A stretch of 53,019 bases of DNA, taken from positions 14,046 to 67,064 of the forward strand of contig NW_003546733.1 of NCBI RefSeq assembly GCF_000090795.2, read 5' to 3'. This DNA is from Amphimedon queenslandica. Its lineage: Eukaryota > Porifera > Demospongiae > Haplosclerida > Niphatidae. The notes under the pieces are model-generated. The model had not been told where the DNA came from and searched no databases. It saw only the letters and a list, made by a program, of their open reading frames with translations. The stretch's first letter is position 1. Every line of letters begins with the position of its first letter. This document shows positions 1-12,100 of this stretch, piece after piece. The position numbers and the translations under genes are program-made.

Positions 1-2170
1 CTTACAATGCTGAAACATACCACTGAATTGTAAAAAATGCAAATCCGATATCTGCCAAAAATTTAGGAAGAGCATGGTCAACTCCATTTCTTGTTTTAAA
101 ATATACAATTGTTTTAGATACCTCCAGAGTAACATCTCCAATATCATGAATAAAAAGAACTAGCAGACCAATCAAATGGAAACTAGAAAAATAGAATTAG
201 GATGAATTACCAACAACCGTGAACAGACAAGATGTTAAATTAAGTATACAACTGCATTGGGGTTATATTGGTCATAATGGGTGTATTTTATAAACAGTGA
301 CATTTTTGACATAACTATTATGTAATTGGAATTGTTTGATAGTTTCTACATAGAATAAGAACCAGGGTTTTTCACAAAATTTTGACATAATGCTCATGCA
401 GCTTCTTGTCGGTGGATTGTCAAGTTGCTAAAAAAATTGAACGAAAGGCTCTGTACTACATATACAGTAGTAGTACAGGGTATTTCGACAAAAATTACAA
501 TGAAATAATTCTCAATTTTTATAATTTTTTGATACATATACAATTCCTTATGCTGTGTATCAGCTTTGAGCTAATTCCAATCAAATTTAAATTTTTTGGA
601 ATTTTAAATTTGTTTAAAAATCAGGCCAATGACCAAAGGCTTTTATATACATGTAGCCTTTGTCAAATTCGTCAAAAATGGCTACTACATTTTTATATAT
701 TTTTTCTAATACATATGCATGTCCTATGCTGTGTATCAATTTTGAGCTGATTCCAATCAAATTTGGATTTGTTATGAATTTTTAAAGTTGTTCTAAATTA
801 ATGCCATGTACTGTATGTATAGGTAGAAAGTTTAGATTAACTTCAATCTATATCTTTTCATCTGCCAAATCATGTTATTTTTGAAAAATTAATGCCAAAA
901 ACACTCATTACATAATACGTGATACATTGATGTTCATTTATATCAGGGTTTCCCTAAACAGCATGCTTCATGAGCTGCATTGTACAAATGCATGTTTTTA
1001 ACACTGGCAATGTATATGGGGAGTGCAATTCTTCTAGTCTATAGCATAATTACATGTATACACCAGACCTGGGGTCAATTACAAAAGCTCAATTACAATT
1101 ACACATTCAATTACACTTCTTTTGTAAAAATAGACTCAATTACAATTACAATTACACCATGATAGTGTAATTTCAATTACATTTTCAATTACAATTACAA
1201 TTTGATGTACATGTATTGTAGCAACATACTTTGCAGTGTTTATACTATGTGTTTAAAAGAAGTTGTTTTGGTACTTTACAGTATCAAAAGCACCCAAAGA
1301 TATACCAAAGTACATAAAGAACATTTCTTTGTGCATCTGTACATTCTGTAGTTAGGTAACTCAAATATATTTGAAACTTCAATTACATAAGCTGAAGCTC
1401 AATTACAATTACAATTATGTAATTGTAATTGTAATTAACCCTTCAATTACAATTACAATTGTAATTGACCCCAGGTCTGGTATACACAATACCATAGTCA
1501 ATAAATGTGTTAGTCTGGAGATAGATAAAATATAATTAATTTTAGACTTACCGGACACCATATGAATAGAATAATAAGCCAAGTGTAAGGAAATGATGAA
1601 ACATCAATGCTAAAAAGTCACGACGAATTGTCTCCAAATACACAGAAGCATATATACAATGGAAATAAAATCCCATCTGGAGCATATAGAGCCAATAAAT
1701 ACTATTAGGAATGGCATTACCTAAATTATAACCTACAAACAAAGACTTATTTTTTCACTAGTTTCAATATGTACCTTCCCAATGACTGTCTAGTTTGAAG
1801 AAATACATCTCATCACTAACGCAACACAAGCACAATGCCCAGACCCATGTCACTATGTATATTATGCTCTTCCAAGCACTCTCTGGAAACTTCTCCGCAT
1901 CTTGCTCTATTATGTTAAAGTACTTTGGAAGTGGCTGTAAAGGAGAAAATTCATTAATTATTAATGAAAACACAAGTGTCATTCTTACTCTTAAAATGAG
2001 AGAGTTTAGAACAATGCGAAGTAGTGTTAAACCAATGGCTATACTAGTAATATGAATCAGTTCAGTCCACCCAATATAAAATGCTAAGTAATGCCATTCC
2101 CAGGTTTCCTTTAGCCAATTTCCAATGCCATCTCTAGGATACCTATAAAAGAGTTGAATGGCATAATTGG
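1..2170 (-). CDS. CERS1: Ceramide synthase, CERS1-like (3' end cut by window start)
   Basis: Makes ceramide by N-acylating sphingoid bases with acyl-CoA in the ER membrane. Four well-supported coding exons, read right to left: 2170-1989, 1934-1775, 1732-1552, and one starting at 182, all with GT-AG junctions in matching phase. The peptide contains PESAWKSIIYI, then YMLQMGFYFHCIYASVY, then the Lag1p motif RRDFLALMFHHFLT with the paired histidines, and HDIGDVTLE. This order and wording match mammalian CERS1 (SAWKFLFY, HDISDVQLE, FKSRGG), and there is no Hox-like domain, also as in CERS1. At the window edge the frame meets either a TAA at 2-4 or a good donor (GTATGT) a few bases before it. CERS1 proteins continue well past this point, so I favour the donor. 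The start codon is not found: the first exon opens in phase 1, so an upstream exon is missing. Several transmembrane segments are expected. Family certain, limits uncertain. Confidence 0.9.
362..790 (+). repeat. Copy of the dispersed GGGTTTCCCACA repeat family
   Basis: Begins with a variant of CAGGGTTTCCCACA and contains the internal sentence shared by copies elsewhere in this window: 'aaatttgaca..ccaaaggctat..cctttg..', 'gagctaattccaatcaaat' and 'catgtcctatgctgtgtatcaa'. Another start of the same family (CAGGGTTTCCCTAAACAGCA) lies near 945. Non-coding and intronic. Confidence 0.6.
1063..1480. mobile_element. Palindromic CAATTA-rich MITE in a CERS1-like intron
   Basis: Begins CCAGACCTGGGGTCAATTAC and ends with the inverse GTAATTGACCCCAGGTCTGG, giving about 20 bp of perfect terminal inverted repeat. 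It is flanked by a perfect 6-bp direct repeat TATACA (1057-1062 and 1481-1486). The inner flanks are arrays of CAATTA units on one side and TAATTG on the other, so the whole could fold into a long hairpin. No coding capacity is seen. It sits in the intron between the last two readable exons of the ceramide synthase gene. Confidence 0.75.
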
Positions 2171-2608
2171 CTGCAAAACCATATAACGTATGTAATTAAA
2201 ATAGCTGGGTTGTAGATCTAGAGTTTCTCTTAATGGCAAACATGCTTCTTTGATCAAACAAAAAAGATAACTTATGTGGTTTCATTAGATAACCTGATAA
2301 GAGTAGCAAGAGGCCATATACAAACATAATTATAGACATTAATTAAGTGCTAATGTGACCTTTGCTATTTATCCTAAAATGGTACTTACGGCTAGGCTAT
2401 TTGACAAAAAGCCAATTAACAATAAATTCATCTTCAGGGTAAAGCTTATATTTAAAATTCACTCAAATTATATGCTAAAGGCTTCTTTCATTTATTTGTC
2501 ACAGTAAGTTTTGTGTTGTGTGCGTTTAGTCTAGTTTACATTGGTTCAATTACACTGTATGTTACAACAAAGCCAAAATGTGAACATTCATAATGTGATG
2601 CTTTTTAC

Positions 2609-2865
2609 CTGTTGAATAATTCTTGACTGAAACGAGAGATTACTGTCCAAAAACATGACACAGGGTTGGGAAAAATAGGTGAGAAATGTTTTGATTCCAT
2701 CAACAACTAAAACAACACGATAATTATGACTTGGCTCACTAAAGAGAATTATAACTGAGGATTTAGGAAGTCTATCTACATTAAACTTAGAGACAATATA
2801 GCTCAACTTGAGAAACTTTACTGTAATGACATGCATAGATTTATGGGAAGCACGCACTATAAAGG
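2609..2865 (-). other. Possible spliced exon of an unidentified minus-strand gene
   Basis: A 257-bp open stretch with an acceptor (CCACCATACAG) and a good donor (CAACAG/GTAAAAAG). An upstream segment ending CAGG/GTAAGC near 2933 could be a 5' untranslated exon. From its first ATG it reads about 75 residues with SSVIILFSEPSHNYRVVLVV and CVMFLDSNLSFQSR. I do not recognise the family. Its phase does not join the first visible ceramide synthase exon, so it is either separated from it by a missed exon or unrelated. Nothing else is seen between 2170 and 3172. Confidence 0.3.
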
Positions 2866-3172
2866 CTGTATGGTGGCACACAGTCAGTCACAAGCATCGC
2901 AAATCATAGCACAAAACTATATAGCACCGCTTACCCTGTATCAACTTGCCACCAGCTTTCTACTACAATGAATCCTATTGTAGTAAGATGTAGTTCAGAT
3001 GTGTAGCTCAAGTGCCAACACTAAATCTCATTATCAGATCTGCAGCACTTGGCCACGCCTCACATTAGTCTAGACACAATTACAAAAATTAATGCTGGTA
3101 AGATTGATAAAAGCAATGAAGCAATTAGTAACATCTGTAACAAGGGTTGCAAAATATTGTTTAATATGAGAT

Positions 3173-6105
3173 CTACTTAATAATTTCTCGTTCATGTTTT
3201 TCTAAATACAATACAATATTTTTCCATGTGTCTATAGATTGCTCTACAGTGATTTCTTCTGGAAACCTGTCGCTAAAATGATGAGGTAATGTGTCTGCTA
3301 GATGATAGTTTTGCAGGTGTGGATAAATTGTATCTCTTAAACTAAAAAAGAACAGTTAATAGACTATATTGATGATTAATGTAAACTTACGACCAGCCTA
3401 GTTGAATGTTATGTGATTCAGAGAGCTGTGCAGTTGTTTCAATGAACTCATACAAGAGATTAAGGAATGGAGGAATATCTATTGATTTCAAGTACACCAT
3501 CAAGTCCTTCTTTTGGTCTTCTTGAAGACATTTCAGTAAATCTTTTGAAAATGAATCAAATGGCTCCTTGAAAACATGAGATAAAATTTTACAATCATCA
3601 ATAAAATTAACACTTACTTCTCCCAGTATAGTCAAATTCCTTCCAATTTGTACTGAGAGAGTCACCCACAGTGACAAAATATGAGATAATGTACAAAACT
3701 CCATCACCTGTACAAAAATGTATAAATAATTGTGCTGTTAAGCTATATTGATAATTCCATACCTTCTTGCTTACAAATCTATCTTCCATTCTTAAAACTC
3801 TCTTCACATATGTCTTCAGTTCCATATTAGCATTGTTTTTGCCGGAGGAGAGAAAACCAATTACAATCTCAACTACATCAAGACACTCTCTCATACGCTG
3901 CATACTCCCTAATTCACTTATAATATCAGTTTGCTGTTTCGTACTCAATTGCATCTAATAAAAATGAAATATTAACAACGAACAATATTAATAAGAGGAA
4001 AAGCTTGAAACAAAATGACATATAAAGTACATGTAATTAAAATATAGCAAAGAAATACTAAGTTTACATGTCATCATCATCATTTTAAAGAAAAATGTCC
4101 CTATTTTGCTGTAATCTAAAGTATAACTGTTGTATGCTGCCTGACAAACTCAGTAATAATAGCAGCAGCATACACTACATTCCCATGACTCATTACCTGT
4201 GGGTATACGTTCCTTCTAATGTTAGCAAAAGCCTCGGCAGTGTATACATCTTTCCTGTATACTACTTGTGGTATCTCAAGTTGTATGATTGGTTTTCCAA
4301 GTACAAATCTATCTAAAAGGTGTCTCTCTATTCCAGGAAGATCATAATTAATATTTTGTCCTTTTCCATGCTCCAGTGAATAACGACTGTGTGAAATGAC
4401 TAGTGAGAGTATTTCCTCTTCATAGCTGAGTAAATGACATGACTGGATCTGACTGACAGGAATTTTGAGCTGTGGTGTACTAAAAAATTATAAAGACTCA
4501 AAAAGGACTAAAAATAATTGATTAGATCGCACTAATTTTTATAGAAATATTTCATTGCAGGTAACTTACATTTTCTTTTGTACAGTCTTGATATGTTCAT
4601 AACACATATTGATAAAATCATTATGTAGTCCAACTAATAGATCAACTAAAGCAACAGTACAAACTCCGTCTCCTTTTAGTGTGGGTATGAGATAAGAGAG
4701 TGGAGTATCATCATCCCATGTTACTGTTTTTAGAAAATCAGAATCAACTGGAACACGAGCTATAATTATAAAAAGAGTATGGGTATCCTTACTATCCTAG
4801 ATGCAATAACTAAGAAATCTTACTATGATCTTTTAGCCTTTCTTTGACAAGTGCCCAAGCTTTCCTTAAACATTTCAGTTTCTCATAAAGCTGATCTCTC
4901 TTCATTTCATAGTGAAGGTCTATGCATTTTATAAGGTAAAAATAAAAGAGTGTGTATAACTTACCTTTTTGTAGCATCGAAGTGTTCATATAAGTCCCAA
5001 TTGAAATTTGAGCTACTTCTTTCTTGTCAAGTTTCCTGTGGCTTAAGTGATACATTGTCTGCTGGAGTTTGACGATTGCTGAAAGATACTGTGTAGCTCT
5101 CAGTAATGGCTCCTAGTAATTAGAAAGAATATTATCCTGAGAGGCACAAACACAAAATAGAATGTAAATAGGACATGCAGTTAAAGTAAAGTCACTTTAA
5201 AAGTTATCAAAAAAATTCATAATTTCTAATAATAAAAATTATTAAATTATTTTTTAATAATAATAATTTATTATGAATTTTATTCATATAAAAATTCATA
5301 AATCCATTGAATGCAAATAAGCATTTGAGTTCTTTACAAAATTCAAACATAATAAAATTGTGTTACCTTTTTTAGAAATTCATGTAATATAGGACATGTT
5401 TCCTTCTGTGTTGAAACAACTTGAGATAAGTGCTCTAATGTAATGCGTGAGTGATAACTCCACAAGTGAGGAGTAACAGCAGTAGGAGGTACATTCACTC
5501 TCTCATGAATAACAAAAAATAGTCGGTTAAGATCTAAAATAGTACAATTCAACATTAATACTGCTAATACAACTTATTCATACCTTCCTTCCCTTCATTT
5601 AACTGCAATACAGTTGCTTCATTCAGTTTAGTGCCTATGTTCTGAATCAATATAATTTTAGAGTATTGTTGCACATATCATGACTTACAGTTAATATAGG
5701 GTTAATGAATGTTTCAGAGAAATCTTTCTCCCATTTATCTCTGAGCTCCTTCTGGTCAAGTTTCACATTATTAGCTGTTGCACAATGATCATGTTATTGT
5801 AATTAATAATTTGTAGTACTTACATGGCTTGTTAATGGTTGAAATACTCTGAAGTATCAAGTGCATGAATAAAAAAGCATCGTCCACACTCTTTCCAATA
5901 GCTTTACTCAATAAATTAATATCATGTTGTAAATGTTGCCAGAAGAAAAGTGACAGCTCAGCTGGTCTAACTTTAGACTTAATAAGATCCAAGAGACCCT
6001 CAGTTGCATGCTATGTAAAAATATCACAATAAAATGAAAACAGTTAGTCAGGGTTCCCACAGTGTGCCAAGCAGCTAAACAGCATGATTTATGAGCTAGC
6101 AACAA
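3173..6105 (-). other. RNF213-like C-terminal domain and stop codon
   Basis: Exons after the RZ finger read GKSVDDAFLFMHLILQSIST, PPTAVTPHLWSYHSRITLEH (human VVHCSKIWSCRKRITVEYLQH), LDVVEIVIGFLSSGKNNANM then ELKTYVKRVLRM (human SVVEVTLGFLSTAGGDPNMQL) and LPHHFSDRFPEEITVEQSID then TWKNIV (human ...ASQFPEEILLASCVSVWKTA). The protein ends EREIIK with TAG at 3175-3173. No extra domain follows. Confidence 0.85.
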
Positions 6106-9100
6106 ACCCTACAATTTTTGGCCAAATTTTGAAGCAAATACACAACATTAAAACATTGAAAAATATAGGAAAATTTTCTGAGCTGGCAAGAAGGCAAATT
6201 TTATTACATGTGAGAAACCCTGCAGTTGGTGCACTGTACCTCATTAGTACAGGAACTCCACAGTAATGAACAATGCATCAGTGCTCTAATGACAGCACAG
6301 GATGAAGGAGTGAGTGATCTTTCAGTTAACAAGACAGTCTCCCTTTGATTTGGTAGACCAAGAGCATAACCAGTCTCAGTAATATCAGTACTACAAACAA
6401 AAATTGAATAAAATAAAAGCAGAAAAATCATTAAAATTATGTAGAACTATTTTTAACTTCATCAGCAATGATTTATCTTACGTTCTAGCAGCTTTGTTAG
6501 CCACTTCTAGTTTGTATTTTAAGCCTCCAATTTTACAATGACATACAGGACAAGTATACTCTTGTACTGGCCTGCCACACTGAAATTAATGATTGAAATA
6601 ATTTAGAGTCACACTCATTAGAACTCACCTCAGATACAAAGTAAAGATGACCTTTTAGGCACTCTGAAATAAATCACAGCTTGAATATGAAATAAAATAT
6701 TTAGAAATACCATAAAATTGTCCACGACCAACAGCATTTCTGACTATAGGAAGTGAGTCCTCAGGCATAGTTGGTAAATATGAATTCTATTAAAATTGTC
6801 CATAATAAATAAACACAAGAGTGGATAATTATTTATAAAAGATATTGAGAAACAGTCAACTATGTAAACTATAGCCATTTTAAAAATTTATCATTGGTAC
6901 CTTGAGTTTCTCCGGAGAATTAATCATTTGAACAAATGGAGTAAGTAATTTGTTAGAACAATGTTGCACTGAGACTGCAACATGCACTATAAGATCAGTC
7001 AGCAGTCTATCCCGAGAGCTCATTCCTGATCTCAGCATCATAGGCTCCAGTATACCATAATAAGTATCTTGAATAAGATGCTGAGCAAACCATTTCAACT
7101 GCATTATTGCCATTATATACATGTACATGGTGTCAAAAAAATTACTTCTCTTTTTAGTGAGTCACATTGTCTAATAGTAGTTAATATTTGAGCTTTAGTT
7201 TCATCCTAAATGGAATATTACATTAAAGCAGGAGTAGTAGTTCCAACTCACAGTAATTCTCTTAGCATCATATGTTAACACCACACTTCCAGTAACCACT
7301 TGATAAACTCCAACCAGTAATGGAACAACATCAGCAGCAGGAACATTCTAATAAATAGTAATGTGACATGTTATAAAAAAAGGTATGAATTACCTCAACA
7401 ATCGAGTTAAATTGTTTTAAATCTTCGCTATACACAGCATCAGTTAAAACAGTTTTTATATTACCATAGCTCTTATATATGACAAATGGATCATGAACTA
7501 CTTGTGATGCCTCCTAACATCAATAAACAATATAATGCAATAAAAATAGATCTATACTTCTTTTGACAGTCGGAGATTTTCAGGTACAATCCACTGCATA
7601 CTGGGATCAGAAGTAAGACTGCTAAGAAAACTCACACCATATTGTCGTGCTATTTGTTTCATAAGAAATACACCAGGCCCTGCCTCATTATCATTGATAT
7701 TAGGATCACAGCAACACTTCTTGGTCATGTCCATAAGAAACTGTAACTGATGGTGTGTGTAAATCTTCTTGTCATTAGTAAACATAATCTCAGCTATGAC
7801 AGTCATTGAATATCTCAAAATCGAGACTCCTTCAAGATAATACATGCTCATATTTTCTCCAAGTGATGAAACAGTACCAACAAGCTTAACTAGGTCCTGG
7901 CCCTTTTCAAGTAGCTGAAGGATTTTTTCAGTCTTTGCTTGTGGGGGTAAGTGATGGTGTTGCTTATAAATAGCATCCTGAAACAATAAAATTATGTAAG
8001 TGACATAGTACATGTACCTCTTAAAAGAAGTAGTAATGATATATCATTTTGTGGAAAATTCAGCAAACATGCAAAACTTATCACCATGTCATGCAGGTTT
8101 CCCACAAAGCATGCTATGTGAGCTAAACAGCATGAGCTCAATGAGCTGACAAGTGCAACAATATAGATGCACTTGGAGCAACTTAGTCCCAATTTTGAGC
8201 AGCTTAAAAAATTCATATAAAATCCAGATTTGATCAAAACCAGTTCAAAGTTGATACACAGCATAAGAACATGTATATGTACCATAAAAAATTATAAAAA
8301 TGAAGAATTCTCTCCTAGTGATTTTTGACAAAATTTGACAAAAGACCCAAGGCTATTATAGCCTTTGGTCATTGGCCCAATTTTGGAGAAAATTTAAAAA
8401 ATTCATAAGAAATCCAAATTTGATTGGAATTAGCTCAAAGTTGATACACAACATAAGGACATGTATATGTATTAGAAAAAATTATGAAATTAGAAAATCC
8501 TCTTTTTGCAATTTTTAAAAAAATTTGGCCAAAGACCTTAATTTGGTCATTGGCCCAATTTTGGGGAAAATTTAAAGATTCAAATTAATCGGAATCAGCT
8601 TAAAAGTGATATACACAACATAACAACATGTATATGAGCTTTTTGCAGTATCTGCTAACAAAGAGCGACTTAAGAAAATGTAGTGATAAATGATAAGAAA
8701 TGTCCTTCATGCATAATACAGTATTAAACTAAGTACACATCAATGCATAGATAGGTCTGTAACTCTGTATACTTCACATAATTCTCTCAAAAGATATTGC
8801 ACAAAATCAAAATGATTCCTATGTTTGTACAATGCAATTTTAAAAGGTCTATGCAAAATGGTTTTTATAAATATAAGGGGCAACTTCTGTTGGGACTTGG
8901 GCTTAATGTAGAATTTATCGTATAGCTCCAAATTTTCGTCAGTCAAAATTTTTGTCAAATTCGTCAAGTACTTTTGCTTGACGAATTTTTAACCGCACGT
9001 GGGTAGTATGTGGAATAATAACAAAAATGACGAAAATTTTATTAACAAAAACTAATTTTAACAAGAAAAGAAGATTTTGACAAAATTTTTGACTGATGAA

Positions 9101-12100
9101 AATTTGGAGCTATATGGTACACAATACTTTCCTATATACAGTATATATACATAGGCATAGAGTTATGCAAAATCACTATGTATGGGAGAGAAATTTAAAA
9201 CTACATTAACCCTAATATTACATTAAGCTAACTTCATACCTTTTACAATTACTCATAGTTACAATATACATGTACAAGTATATTAGTAAAACATATTACA
9301 CTGCATGTACCTCTAGACACTGGACGCATAATAAACACAGACCACGATCGTTTCTAATCAGCTGCTTTGCTCTTGAAAAATAATCAATTAGATGCTCTTT
9401 AACTTGATCAGTGCTATTATAAAAAGACATCCATAAACAACCAGCAAACTGTTGAATACATTGTTATACATTACTTGTATTCTAATAGTAGCTGAAGTAG
9501 AAATGATCGTATCACAGGAACGCTATCGTTTCTTTGTCTTTCAGAGTAAGTGAATTCTCTAGTCTTTTGCTGATCAGTGAACACAACATTCAACAATTCC
9601 TTAATGAGGTCAGGCTCTGGAGGATTCAGTTGACCAAAACACAAAGAGGAGACAACTTCCATGAAATAAGACTCACAGCATTCGCGAACTTTCTTCTGCA
9701 TATTGGTACTAGTAAATGAATGATAAGAATAATGGAAGTGCATGAATGTACATGTACTCACGCATATTTCAGCTTCTTTTCAACGTCTTTGTCTAAGACT
9801 CTCAACACTCTTTGAACCTTCAAAATAGTTTCTCTTTTCGTAAAATCTGATGGCAAATCACTTGACTTCAAAATCTATTTGATACAAAATAACATTGAAG
9901 CACTTGAAAATACAAACAGTCATACTATATCAATCCTTTTGGCATACTGGACAAAAATATTAAATTTTTCATCATTAAGTGAACACTTTATGGCAACGTG
10001 TTCAATAAAAAGTTGAATAGCTTTCACAATCTGCCAATTTAATCTACAAAGAATAGACAGAATACAGCAACAAAATAGTTTAGTACAATAGTAATTGGTA
10101 ACTGGTAAGTATATTGCATCAACTCAAAAAATTCTAAACTTTAATAAAATAATCAGTTATTTATTCAAAATTTACAAATGCAAGAGAGCAGTAACATTAT
10201 AATGCTCATGTCATACCCCTACATGTACCTGATTTTATGTGTAAGGTCACTAAGTGAAGCCCGGGTTGATCCAAGAGTCAATATGGTATCAATTGAATTC
10301 TGACACAATTGGAGCTTGACCAATCTTTCAGGAATATTCTTTCTTTGATGAGGTACCAGTGGTAAGGCAAGGTTATCAGGACCTATAAATAACATCACTG
10401 TAAGCAAAGGCAAATCAAAATCGTGACAGTTATAGTCTTCTGTTAGAGAGGAATAAAGAAAAAGAAATACATGTAAGTAAAGAATCTTCATAATTATTAA
10501 TCTAACCATCTTGAAGTAATAGTATTAGTATTCCAGGTATATGTGATGTAAGCTGCCCAAACCACATTATTTCTTGTTCATATTCATGATACACAACATG
10601 CACTGCCAATAGCAGGGAGAGTAGTGAATTATGAGGAGAGAAATCAGGACCAGTAACAATTGCATTCAGTGATTTTCTAAGTATCTATTGAAGTAAAATA
10701 ATATCAAAATAATGACTTAGCTTTAAACAAAAATAACACAATGGTGTTAACTTTACAGAGCAAGCAAAATGTACAATAACAGTATTCAAAATTAAAATTA
10801 TAAAAATGGAGAGTTCTCTCATAGCCATTTTTGATGAAATTTGGCTGAAGTCACTATACAGGGTGCTTGGCCCATTTTTTAGCAATTAAAATTCATAAAA
10901 AATCTAAATTTGGTCAGAATCAGCTCAAAATTTCTACAAAACATAAGTACATGTATATGTATCATTGACAAAATTTTGCTAAGACCAAAGACTATAGGTT
11001 GTTGGCCTGATTTTTAGCAACTTCAAAAATTCATAGAAATCTACTTTAGCCTAGAGCACAAAATGCATCAGAAAAAATTATAAAATCGAGAACTATCTTC
11101 TTTTGATTTTTGTCAATACCCTTCAGCCCAATTTTTGAGCAACTTGACAATCCACTGACAAGAAGCTACATGAGCACAATGCCAAAATCCTGTGGGAAAC
11201 CCTGAGTTTGTATTTTTTGATGAGATAAATTTTATGTTTTTATTAGTTTAATTTCATTGTACGAACTTTCTATGGTACAACTTTTGATACTAATGAAGTA
11301 TTAAGTAATTGCATACATTAATAATTATTCGCTTAAATTAATGACTAATGCCACATAAGTAAAATATCCCAGTTGTTCCAAATAAAAAGTACATGTACTT
11401 TAAAAGCTATGCAAATACACACATGTACGTGTACATTACATGTAATTCCTCACTTCATATTCATCAGTGGCTCTATGATGAGGCACATGATGCATACTCT
11501 TCAGTACATCTAACATATAATATTGATACAAAGTATTCCATTGTTCTTCAGGCATTATCTGCAATACACTAGCTAATGGATTATTGGACAGTACTTCTAT
11601 AAGTCGAGAGTGAAGCTCTTGTCTGTGTTCACCTACAGGTACATGTATATAGTGTATGTATGTATTATAGTATGCCAAAACAAATTTAGGGTACCTGAAG
11701 AACTTTTAAAGGCTTCCCAAGTTGTTTCAATACATTCTTTTACTAACCAGAAGAATGGAAACTGACAAGAAAACTCATCATCAGAAGCTAAAGCTTGTCC
11801 TTTCTTATAGCCAGCATCAATGCCTTTCCCCATCATAAAGTTCTGATAGCTGAACTGAACTAATCCCTCATTAGAAAATATTAGGAGCCATAACTTCTTC
11901 ACATATTCACTAAAAATGCATAAATTGAAATAAATGTACCACCAGTATTTAAATTATCTTCAATTTTAAACATACAAGTACATGCATATATAGGCAATAT
12001 TAAATATTACTGACCTTGATTCATAAATGAGGCTCAGGTTAGAATATTGATCAATAAATGAGAGGATTGCTGTAAATATTGGTACAATAACTTCATCAAG

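Noticed and set aside
9933..9953. Out-of-frame CPVCQKD codons resembling the end of a RING finger in the RING-less region
   Set aside because: That frame has several stops just before and right after, and no splice sites allow its use. The other frame is open with matched phases, so this is taken as chance or at most a relic.
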